From Streptomyces sp. ALI-76-A (lineage in GTDB: Bacteria > Actinomycetota > Actinomycetes > Streptomycetales > Streptomycetaceae), in contig NZ_JASVWB010000002.1 in NCBI RefSeq assembly GCF_030287445.1, positions 3,658,001 through 3,722,000 on the forward strand: a stretch of 64,000 bases of DNA. Direction: 5' to 3'. Both the position numbers and the translations under genes were made by a program. Under the pieces are notes generated by a model. The model was not told the DNA's origin. It saw only the letters and a program-made list of their open reading frames with translations, and ran no database searches. Positions 52,430 to 59,948 of the stretch are shown in pieces; position 1 is the first letter of the stretch, and every line of letters starts with the position of its first letter.

Positions 52430-53029
52430 CAGAGGTTGTGCTCCGGGGACGGGGATGCCATCGGACGATGGACACCGGGTACGGCGGTGCCATCAGACGA
52501 TGAGCACCGAAGTCGGGGTGTCGTCACTACGGACACCGGGACGGACAAGGCGGACGCCCGCGGGTGATGAGCGCCGGGGAGAGGGAGGCCGGCGGGCGGT
52601 GAGGACCATGGGTGAGGGTCCTGCGGCGACGGCCCCCGGGGTACGGGGAGCCGTCGGGCGGCGGCACGATCGGCGAACGGGGTACTGCGGAACCGGCGAC
52701 GCCGACCGAGCACGGCGCGCCGGGAAGACGCGGAAGGCGGAGCGAGCGCGGGATGCCGGGACACTGCCCCGCGCCGGGAGGACGCGGGACGCGCAGCCCT
52801 GCCGGTCCGCCGGCGTCCCCGCGCGCGGCGCGGTCGGCTGCCGGGCGGGAGGAACGGAGTTCCGGACGACGGACGCCCTCCTGGCCCGCCGGGCCGTGGG
52901 ACGTCAGGCACCAGGAGCGGGGCCCCGCCGGGCGACCGGCACTCACCTCACCCACCCCGCCGTCGGCCACCCCGCACCACGGCCGGGCATGCCGTGAGGC
53001 GAGGTGGTGCGGCGAGATCGGTGACGGCA
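52430..53029. other. 600-base gap without a supported gene
   Basis: Open frames occur on both strands, as expected at this G+C, but none has a good ribosome binding site and codon pattern. Near 52440-52510 a degenerate ~32-bp direct repeat (GCCATCGGACGATGGACACC and GCCATCAGACGATGAGCACC) lies directly upstream of the deacetylase/glycosyltransferase start. The interval must contain the promoter of that operon and the 3' flank of the Pro/Thr-rich protein gene. Confidence 0.5.
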
Positions 53030-54190
53030 TCAGGCGACGGGTGCCGTGGGCGGCACGGGTGCCGTCGGCTCGGGTGCCGTGGCGCCCGGCTCGGTCGCGA
53101 TCGGCGTCGGTTCGCTCGGACCGTCGGCCACCGTGCCGGTGCCGGGACCCGCGGTGCCCGCGGTCTCGGTCGGGGTGGGCTCGGCCGGGGTCGGGGTCGG
53201 GGTCGGCTCGGGCGGGTCCGTGACCGTCGCGGTCGCCGTCGGGGTCGGGGTCGACTGCGTCGGGCCGGTGCCCGGTCCCGGGGCCGTGCCGGTCGGACTC
53301 GGCACGGGGTCGTCCGAGGTGACCCGCCTGCCGGGGCTGGTGCCGACGCCGCCGGGCGCGGTGACGCCGGGAGCCGGCGCGGTCGCGGTGGCCTGGCCGG
53401 CCGTCGGGGTGGGCCCGGGCGAGACGGCGCCGGTGCCGACGGGCGGCGCGGGCGCGGCGGGCACCGGAGTGGTGTCGACCCTGCCCGCGGGCTGGCCCTC
53501 CTCCTGCCCCGGCACGGGCAGCCAGGCCGCGTTGGAGTTGCCGGACAGCAGCGTGGCGACGATGACGACGGCGTACACCGCGCAGGCCAGTCCGACCACG
53601 ATGCCGATGCGCCGGAAGCGGCGGCTGCGGCGGCCCGACTCGTCCACGAAGACGGGCCCGTCGGACCCGTCCTGACCGCCGGCCGGCCCGGCCCCCTTGG
53701 CCTGCCGCACGAGCAGGTCCTCCAACTGTCGGCCTATGCCGTCGAGTTGGATCGTCACCTCGTACGGGTCATGGGAGGGACCACTTCCGGGATCGCCCCC
53801 GGACCCGCCCGTCGGCGCACCTCCGCCCAGCGCGTCCTGGCCGGAACCAGACGCGTCGGGTTCCTGCCACGGATCGCGCACGACGGTGCCCGCCGGACCG
53901 GCACCGGAGCGCCCACCGGTCTCGCCCGCCGACGCGAGGACTTCCGTCCGGTCGGCCCGGCCCGCGTCCGGGAGGCCCCGGGCGACCGGGCCGAGTCTGC
54001 CCGTGCCACCGGTCCCCGAGCGGGGCCTGACAGCCTGACTTGGGATTCCGTTTCCGCCCACGGCCGGGACCACGGTCCCACCGGTTTCCGGAAACGCCTG
54101 GGTACGACCCCCCGTCACCGATGGATCCTGGACCGCTGCGGTCTCGGGCCATTCCGGTTGGGCGTCTTCCCGCCACTTCTTCACGCGCAC
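53030..54190 (-). CDS. Single-pass membrane protein with Pro/Thr-rich extracytoplasmic domain
   Basis: I set the start at GTG 54190 (MRVKKWREDAQPEW...), with GGGGGGAAG just upstream; the longer frame has no ribosome binding site. The 386-residue protein has a Gly-rich cytoplasmic part (about 1-190) including a conserved-looking segment YEVTIQLDGIGRQLEDLLVRQAK (about 143-165). One transmembrane helix (about 193-215) is followed by a Pro/Thr/Ala-rich stalk with PTPTPTPAEPTPTE-type repeats. The stalk could be wall-spanning or glycosylated. I do not recognise a function. Confidence 0.75.
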   Translation of the reverse strand: MRVKKWREDAQPEWPETAAVQDPSVTGGRTQAFPETGGTVVPAVGGNGIPSQAVRPRSGTGGTGRLGPVARGLPDAGRADRTEVLASAGETGGRSGAGPAGTVVRDPWQEPDASGSGQDALGGGAPTGGSGGDPGSGPSHDPYEVTIQLDGIGRQLEDLLVRQAKGAGPAGGQDGSDGPVFVDESGRRSRRFRRIGIVVGLACAVYAVVIVATLLSGNSNAAWLPVPGQEEGQPAGRVDTTPVPAAPAPPVGTGAVSPGPTPTAGQATATAPAPGVTAPGGVGTSPGRRVTSDDPVPSPTGTAPGPGTGPTQSTPTPTATATVTDPPEPTPTPTPAEPTPTETAGTAGPGTGTVADGPSEPTPIATEPGATAPEPTAPVPPTAPVA

Positions 54191-54341
54191 GTTCTTCCCC
54201 CCAGGGGCGGTTCCGGGTGCGCTGACGACCTTGAGCACCCGTCGACCGAACCGAGCCCCCACCCGGTCCGAGCGCCCCCTTTATCACACTGTGCTCAGAC
54301 CAAGAATGTAGCGCACGAGGAGGTTATGTGTGGCACGGGTG

Positions 54342-55316
54342 TCAAGAATGCATGCCCATCAGGTCCACGTCGATGGCCGGAATCCATCCCCCGGCCGGCC
54401 GCCGCAGCCAGTCCGCCTCGACCGACAGTTCGAGCGCCGCCCGGCGCAGCGCGTCGAATCCGGGATGCACCAGCCCCTTCCTCCAGGTCATTGACACGAG
54501 TGACAAGGGAACGGGATCGAACAGTGGACGCACCACCGTGCCGGGCATGGCCGGAAAGTCCACGACGGCGAGAACCGGGTTCCGCGTCTTCGCCATGAGG
54601 CGCTGGAACTCCTCGTCCCCGACCGCGAGCGGGGCGGGCGGCGCGACCTCGACACCATGTCCCTCGAACAACTGTCGCGCCAGGTCGGTCCACTCCGGCG
54701 TACGCGGGTTCCCGGCACCCGCGTACACGGCCTCGCCGGCGAGCGCGGAGAGCGGAACAGCCTCCAGTGCCGCCAGCGGATGGCCCTCGGGCAGTACGAC
54801 CGCCATCGGCTCGAAGCGCACGGGCCGGTGGTCCAGGCCCGCCCGCAGCGCCGGGTCCAGCCCGGCGAACCGACCGAAGGACACGTCCAGCCGGCCCGCG
54901 AGCAGTTCGCCCGCGGCGTGCGTCAGCCCGCTCTCGTAGCGGGCCATCAGCTCGTGCTCGGGCGCGAGTTCCCGGGCCCGGTGCAGCACCCGGCGACCGG
55001 TGGCCAGACCCGGCGAGTTGAGGTCCACCAGCAGGGGCCTGGCCTGCCGGAAGGCGGCGAGCAGGTGGTCCTGTGCCTCCAGTGCGCGCCGCGCGTACGG
55101 CACCAGCCGCTCTCCGTCGGCGGTCAGCGTCACCTGCCGGGTGGTCCGCACGAACAGCTCGGCGCCGAGCTCCCGCTCCAGCCGCCGCACATCCCGGCTG
55201 AGCGCCTGCTGCGCGACGTAGAGCCGGGCGGCGGCCCGGGTGAAGTGCAGTTCCTCCGCGACGGCGAGGAAGGCGCGCAGGAGGCGGGGGTCGAGGTGGT
55301 GACCGGGGGCGGGCAT
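54342..55316 (-). CDS. LysR family transcriptional regulator
   Basis: The 324-residue protein has the LysR helix-turn-helix (about 9-68, with LLRAFLAVAEELHFTRAAARLYVAQQALSRDVRRLERELGAELF) and a substrate-binding effector domain (about 95-300). The start is ATG 55316. It is divergent from an MFS transporter gene across 83 bases, the classic LysR arrangement, so it probably controls that transporter. The effector is unknown. Confidence 0.9.
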   Translation of the reverse strand: MPAPGHHLDPRLLRAFLAVAEELHFTRAAARLYVAQQALSRDVRRLERELGAELFVRTTRQVTLTADGERLVPYARRALEAQDHLLAAFRQARPLLVDLNSPGLATGRRVLHRARELAPEHELMARYESGLTHAAGELLAGRLDVSFGRFAGLDPALRAGLDHRPVRFEPMAVVLPEGHPLAALEAVPLSALAGEAVYAGAGNPRTPEWTDLARQLFEGHGVEVAPPAPLAVGDEEFQRLMAKTRNPVLAVVDFPAMPGTVVRPLFDPVPLSLVSMTWRKGLVHPGFDALRRAALELSVEADWLRRPAGGWIPAIDVDLMGMHS

Positions 55317-55399
55317 GGGGAGAATTTACAACCGGGGTGCGTGAATCGGGACGGAGCAGGTGTTGGACCCGGTGACCGGGGGCGGGTGACCGTGAACGC

Positions 55400-56728
55400 A
55401 TGCCGCAACCGACGCCCAGGAAGCCCCCGTTGTACACCGTCACCGCCGACGCCCTCGTCGCCGTCGACTTCGCCCCCCGCACCGGCAACCGCCCGCCCGG
55501 CCCCTACCGCGCCCTCTTCACCGTCCCCGGCACCCGCGCCTTCACCGCCGGTAACCTGCTGGCCCGCCTGCCGATGGGCATGTTCGGCGTGAGCGCGGTC
55601 GTCATGATCGCCGGCACGCGGGGGTCGTACGCCCTGGCCGGCGCCGTCACCGCGACCGGTCTGGCGGCGACCGCGCTGGTCGCCCCGTGGACCGCGCGGC
55701 TCGTCGACCGGTACGGGCAGGCCCGGGTCGCCGTACCCGCGACCCTGCTGGCCGCGCTGGGCTCGCTCGCGCTGCTGCTGTGCGTACGGCACGGAGCGCC
55801 CGACTGGACCCTGTTCGTCTCCTGCGCCGCCACCGCGACGACCCCCAACCTGGGCGGTATGTCCCGGGCCCGCTGGGCCCGTCTGCTGAAGGACTCCCCC
55901 ACGTCCCTGCACACCGCGAACTCCTTCGAACAGGCCGTGGACGAACTCTGCTTCATGCTGGGCCCGGTGCTCGCGGCCTTCCTGTGCGGAACGTTCTTCC
56001 CGGAGGCGGGCACGCTGGCGGGCGTCGTCCTGCTGGTGACCGGCATGCTGCTGTTCGCCGCCCAGCGCTCCACCGAACCGCCGCCCACCGCGCGGACCCG
56101 GGCGCGGACCGCCTCGCTCCTCCGTGCCCCCGGCATGCCACCGCTGCTCGCCGTCTGCCTGGCGATGGGCGTGGTGTTCGGGGCGATGGAGGTCGTCACG
56201 ATCGCCTTCGCGGACGCGCGGGGTCATCGCGCGGCGGCCGGCGCGGTACTGGCCCTCCAGGCGGCCGGCTCGTGCGCGGCGGGTCTGCTGTACGGGGCGG
56301 TGAAGCCGGCCGGTCCCGCGCGGGACCGGTACGTGTGGTGCGTCGCCGCGATGACCGCGCTGATGGTCCTGCCGCTGCTCGCCGCCTCCCTCACCGGCTC
56401 CCTGTGGGTGCTGGCGGGCGCGCTGCTGGCCGCCGGGATGGCGACCGCCCCGACGATGATCACCGGCATGGCCCTGGTCCAGCAGCGCACCCCGGACGGG
56501 CGCCTCAACGAGGGCATGACCCTCGCGGTGACCGGTCTGCTCGGCGGGATCGCCGCCGGCAGCGCCCTCGGGGGCTGGCTCGCGGAGCACACCGCGCCCG
56601 CCACCGGCTACGGCGTGCCGGTCACGGCGGCGGCGGTGGCGCTCATGATCGCCCTCCGCTCCGTCGAACCGTCATCCTGCGGGTCCGGTCCGTCGAACCG
56701 CTTCCGCCAATCCTGTCCCGGACATTGA
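55400..56728 (+). CDS. MFS transporter
   Basis: The 442-residue protein has about 12 hydrophobic segments with the fold of the major facilitator superfamily. The loop after helix 2 reads APWTARLVDRYGQARVAVP, and ANSFEQAVDELCFMLGPVLAA lies in helix 5. The first 30 residues are cytoplasmic and Pro-rich. Homologues in Streptomyces are annotated as putative exporters; the substrate is unknown. The ATG 55400 start has no strong ribosome binding site, so a later start is possible. It is divergent from the LysR gene. The promoter of the next operon begins inside its last codon. Confidence 0.85.
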   Translation: MPQPTPRKPPLYTVTADALVAVDFAPRTGNRPPGPYRALFTVPGTRAFTAGNLLARLPMGMFGVSAVVMIAGTRGSYALAGAVTATGLAATALVAPWTARLVDRYGQARVAVPATLLAALGSLALLLCVRHGAPDWTLFVSCAATATTPNLGGMSRARWARLLKDSPTSLHTANSFEQAVDELCFMLGPVLAAFLCGTFFPEAGTLAGVVLLVTGMLLFAAQRSTEPPPTARTRARTASLLRAPGMPPLLAVCLAMGVVFGAMEVVTIAFADARGHRAAAGAVLALQAAGSCAAGLLYGAVKPAGPARDRYVWCVAAMTALMVLPLLAASLTGSLWVLAGALLAAGMATAPTMITGMALVQQRTPDGRLNEGMTLAVTGLLGGIAAGSALGGWLAEHTAPATGYGVPVTAAAVALMIALRSVEPSSCGSGPSNRFRQSCPGH

Positions 56729-56753
56729 CGCCCTCGCTGCCGCACCTTACCTT
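56725..56753 (+). promoter_or_regulatory. Promoter of the alpha-xyloside operon
   Basis: TTGACG (56725-56730) and TACCTT (56748-56753) are separated by 17 bases, a good housekeeping promoter. The predicted start, about 56760, falls inside the first operator palindrome. The -35 box begins in the last codons of the upstream MFS gene. Confidence 0.7.
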
Positions 56754-56758
56754 CGCCC

Positions 56759-56774
56759 GTCGAAGCGCTTCGAC
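56759..56774. promoter_or_regulatory. LacI-type operator 1
   Basis: GTCGAAGCGCTTCGAC is a perfect 16-bp palindrome with a central CG, the hallmark of LacI/GalR operators. It sits at the predicted transcription start of the operon, whose last gene encodes a LacI-family regulator. Confidence 0.8.
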
Positions 56775-56781
56775 GTCACGC

Positions 56782-56797
56782 GTCGAATCAGTTCGAC
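56782..56797. promoter_or_regulatory. LacI-type operator 2
   Basis: GTCGAATCAGTTCGAC shares both 6-base arms (GTCGAA/TTCGAC) with operator 1 and lies 23 bp downstream, centre to centre, which is about two helical turns. The pair would allow cooperative repression. Confidence 0.75.
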
Positions 56798-56852
56798 GGA
56801 CACCGCGTGACGCCCCGGGACCCATCCGACTCCGACCCCCAGGAGACGCGGG

Positions 56853-58151
56853 ATGTTGACGGCACGAAGGCGTACGACGGCGATCATGGCGACGATGCTC
56901 GGCGGAGCCCTGCTCCTGACCTCCTGCGGCGGCTCGGACGGCGGCTCCTCCGGGGACGGCAGGACGCTCAGACTCTGGCACTACGAGGCCCCCAACAGCG
57001 CGATGGGCCAGGCCTGGACCGCGGCCGTCAAGGAGTTCGAGGCCACCCACCCGGGCGTGCGGGTGGAGTTCGAGGCGAAGGGCTTCGAGCAGATCCAGAA
57101 GACCGCGCCGATGGTTCTCAACTCCTCCGACGCGCCCGACCTCATGGAGTACAACAAGGGCAACGCGACCGCGGGCCACCTCTCCCGGCAGGGCCTGCTC
57201 ACCGACCTGACCGCCGAGGCCACCGGGCGCGGCTGGGACAAGAAGCTCAGCGCGGGCGTCCGTACCACGAGCCTCTATGACGCCGAGGGCGTGATGGGCT
57301 CCGGCAAGTGGTTCGGCGTGCCCAACTACGCCGAGTACACGATGGTGTTCTACAACAAGGACCTGTTCGCCAAGTACCGGATCCCCGAGCCGAGGACGTT
57401 CGGCGAACTGACCGCCGCCATGGACACGTTCGTCGAGAACAAGGTCACCCCGCTCGCCAACGCGGGCGCCGAATACCCCGCCCACCAGTACCTCTACCAG
57501 CTCGCCCTGTCGAAGGCCGACCGCGCCTGGGTGGACGCGTACGAGCTGTACAAGGGCGAGGTCGACTTCCACGACGCGGCCTGGACGTACGCGGCCGAGA
57601 CCTTCGCCGACTGGGTACGGAAGGGCTACATCAGCGAGTCGTCCACCAGCGCGAAGGCGGAGGACGCCGGGGTCTCCTTCATCCAGGGCAAGGCGCCGGT
57701 CCTCTTCTCCGGCAGCTGGTGGTACGGCCGCTTCCAGGACGAGGCGGCGTTCGACTGGGGCACCTTCCTGTGGCCCGACTCGGACCTCACGCTCGGCTCA
57801 GGCGGCAACCTCTGGGTGGTCCCCAAGGGCGCCGAGAACAAGGAACTCGCCTACGACTTCATCGACATCACCCTGTCGAAGAAGATCCAGAACCTGCTCG
57901 GCGACAAGGGCGGCGTCCCGGTCGCGGCGGACGCGAGCGCCGTCACCGACCCGAAGTCGAAGGCCCTGATCGACGACTTCACCACGCTCTCCCGCCGCGA
58001 CGGCCTGGCCTTCTACCCGGACTGGCCGGCCACCGGCTTCTACGACGTCCTGGTCTCCGAGACGCAGAAGCTGATGACGGGCAGTTCGAAACCGGACGAC
58101 TTCCTGGACGCGTTGCAGCGGGCGTACGACAAGGACGCGCCGAAGCGATGA
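56853..58151 (+). CDS. Sugar ABC transporter substrate-binding lipoprotein
   Basis: The 432-residue protein starts at ATG 56853 behind AGGAGACGCGGG. A basic N terminus and hydrophobic core end in the lipobox LLTSC (Cys at about 26). The SBP_bac_1 domain includes LRLWHYEAPNSAMGQAW, PDLMEYNKGNATAGHLSRQGLL and FSGSWWYGRFQDEA. It is the first gene of a five-gene operon with two permeases, a GH31 enzyme and a LacI regulator; the likely ligand is an alpha-xyloside such as isoprimeverose or a xyloglucan fragment, inferred from the GH31 enzyme. Confidence 0.92.
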   Translation: MLTARRRTTAIMATMLGGALLLTSCGGSDGGSSGDGRTLRLWHYEAPNSAMGQAWTAAVKEFEATHPGVRVEFEAKGFEQIQKTAPMVLNSSDAPDLMEYNKGNATAGHLSRQGLLTDLTAEATGRGWDKKLSAGVRTTSLYDAEGVMGSGKWFGVPNYAEYTMVFYNKDLFAKYRIPEPRTFGELTAAMDTFVENKVTPLANAGAEYPAHQYLYQLALSKADRAWVDAYELYKGEVDFHDAAWTYAAETFADWVRKGYISESSTSAKAEDAGVSFIQGKAPVLFSGSWWYGRFQDEAAFDWGTFLWPDSDLTLGSGGNLWVVPKGAENKELAYDFIDITLSKKIQNLLGDKGGVPVAADASAVTDPKSKALIDDFTTLSRRDGLAFYPDWPATGFYDVLVSETQKLMTGSSKPDDFLDALQRAYDKDAPKR

Positions 58152-59116
58152 CGGTCACCGTCGAACGCGGCGGGCGGGTCACCGGCAAGCAGGACCACAC
58201 CGGCCACCCGCGCCGCCGCCCCCGCGACTCCTACGCCCTCTTCCTGCTCCCCGGCGCCCTCGCCTTCCTCGTCGTGATCGTCGTCCCGTTCCTGATGAAC
58301 ACGGGGGTGAGCTTCACCGACTGGCAGGGCGTGGGCTCCCCCGGCTGGACCGGGCTCGCCAACTACCGGGAGCTGCTCGACGACTCCGAGTTCTGGGCGT
58401 CCTTCCGGCACAGCCTCTTCATGGTCGTCGCGATGGCGGCCGTACCGACGGCGGTCGGCCTGGTCCTGGCCGCCGCGCTGTTCGACCACGTCGGCAAGCA
58501 CTTCGGCACCACCTGGGCGGCCGTCCTGCGCGCCTGCTTCTACCTCCCCCAGGTGCTGCCGATCGCGGTCGCCGGCATCGTCTGGAGCTGGATCCTCGCG
58601 CCGGACGACGGCACGCTCAACGAGCTGCTGAAAGCGGTGGGCCTGTCGTCCTGGCGGCAGGACTGGCTCGGCGACCCGGACCTCGCGCTCTACAGCGTCA
58701 TGGGCGTGATGGTCTGGGTCCAGCTCGGCTTCCCGCTCGTGGTCTTCATGGCGGGCCTCGGGCGCGTCGACCCGCAACTGTACGAAGCGGCCGAACTGGA
58801 CGGCGCCGGCTGGTGGCGCCGCTTCCGGCACATCACACTGCCGCAGCTCCGCCCGGAGATCCACGTCGTCCTCACCTGGTGCACGATCGCCGCGCTGAAG
58901 GTCTTCGGCGCGGTGTACGTCCTCACGAAGGGCGGCCCGGGCGGCGCCACGAACGTCCCCTCCTACTTCTCGTTCACCACGTTCTTCGAGAAGACGCAGG
59001 TCGGCTACGGCGCCGCGATCTCCACCGTGCTCACGGTGATCATCCTCGCCCTCTCCCTGATCGGCCTGAGACTCCAGACCCGCGCCGAGGACGCCGAGGA
59101 AGGTGCCCGCGTATGA
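58148..59116 (+). CDS. Carbohydrate ABC transporter permease (MalF type)
   Basis: The 322-residue protein starts at ATG 58148, overlapping the lipoprotein stop by 4 bases (ATGA). Six membrane segments and the EAA loop PQLYEAAELDGAGWWRRFRHITLPQLRPEI (about 205-235) are present. It pairs with the MalG-type permease downstream. No ATPase gene is in the operon, so a shared ATPase of the MsiK type is likely. Confidence 0.92.
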   Translation: MTVTVERGGRVTGKQDHTGHPRRRPRDSYALFLLPGALAFLVVIVVPFLMNTGVSFTDWQGVGSPGWTGLANYRELLDDSEFWASFRHSLFMVVAMAAVPTAVGLVLAAALFDHVGKHFGTTWAAVLRACFYLPQVLPIAVAGIVWSWILAPDDGTLNELLKAVGLSSWRQDWLGDPDLALYSVMGVMVWVQLGFPLVVFMAGLGRVDPQLYEAAELDGAGWWRRFRHITLPQLRPEIHVVLTWCTIAALKVFGAVYVLTKGGPGGATNVPSYFSFTTFFEKTQVGYGAAISTVLTVIILALSLIGLRLQTRAEDAEEGARV

Positions 59117-59937
59117 CGACCGCGCTCCGCCGCTACCCGGTCCTGGTGGCCCTGTGCGTCGCGGCCCTCTTCATGGTGATCCCGTTCGCGATCGTCACGG
59201 TCAACGCCTTCAAGTCCCCCGCCGAGTACGCCCAGAACGGCCCCCTCAGCCTCCCCGAGAGCCTCTACGTCGACGGCATCAAGGACTTCTGGGAACGCGT
59301 GGACTTCGGCCAGAAACTCGTCAACTCGGTACTGATCAGCGGCGCGGTGGCGGTCCTGGCGGTCGTCCTGTCCGTCCTGAACGCGTACGCGATCGGCATC
59401 GGCCGTATCAGGGGCCGCACCTGGATCCTGGCCTTCTTCGTGCTCGCCAACATGCTGCCGCAGGAGGCACTGGTCTACCCGGTCTACCACCTGAGCAAGG
59501 AGGCCGGCCTCTACGACACCAGGCTGAGCGTGATCATCGTGTTCACGGTGATCCAGGCGGCCTTCGGCACGTATCTGCTCTCCTCGGTCCTCGGCCGGTT
59601 CCCCCGCGAGATCATCGAGGCCGCCCGCATCGACGGGGCGGACAAGTGGCAGGTGCTGTGGCGGATCGTCGTCCCGGTCAGCCGCCCCACCCTCGGCGTG
59701 CTGCTGGTCTTCTTCTTCATCTGGACCTGGAACGAGTTCCTGCTCCCCCTCGTCATGCTGATCTCCAACGACAACCAGACGGTGTCGGTGGCCCTCGGTG
59801 TCCTCCAGGGCCAGCGCCTGATGGACGCCACGATGACCAACGCGGCGGCCCTCCTCGGCGTGCTGCCCGCCCTGGTCTTCTTCCTCCTCTTCCAGCGAAC
59901 CCTCACCCGCGGCATCGCCGTCGGTGCCGTGAAGTAA
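59113..59937 (+). CDS. Carbohydrate ABC transporter permease (MalG type)
   Basis: The 274-residue protein starts at ATG 59113, overlapping the upstream stop by 4 bases. It has six membrane segments and the EAA loop REIIEAARIDGADKWQVLWRIVVPVSRPTLG (about 165-195), and ends with the typical LTRGIAVGAVK. It completes the channel of the alpha-xyloside importer. Confidence 0.93.
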   Translation: MTTALRRYPVLVALCVAALFMVIPFAIVTVNAFKSPAEYAQNGPLSLPESLYVDGIKDFWERVDFGQKLVNSVLISGAVAVLAVVLSVLNAYAIGIGRIRGRTWILAFFVLANMLPQEALVYPVYHLSKEAGLYDTRLSVIIVFTVIQAAFGTYLLSSVLGRFPREIIEAARIDGADKWQVLWRIVVPVSRPTLGVLLVFFFIWTWNEFLLPLVMLISNDNQTVSVALGVLQGQRLMDATMTNAAALLGVLPALVFFLLFQRTLTRGIAVGAVK

Positions 59938-59948
59938 GGAACCCCCAC

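Noticed and set aside
52612-53223. Plus-strand frame of 203 codons in the gap upstream of the polysaccharide operon
   Set aside because: It lies partly opposite the Pro/Thr-rich gene, is Arg/Gly/Ala-rich, lacks a ribosome binding site and shows no protein-like pattern.
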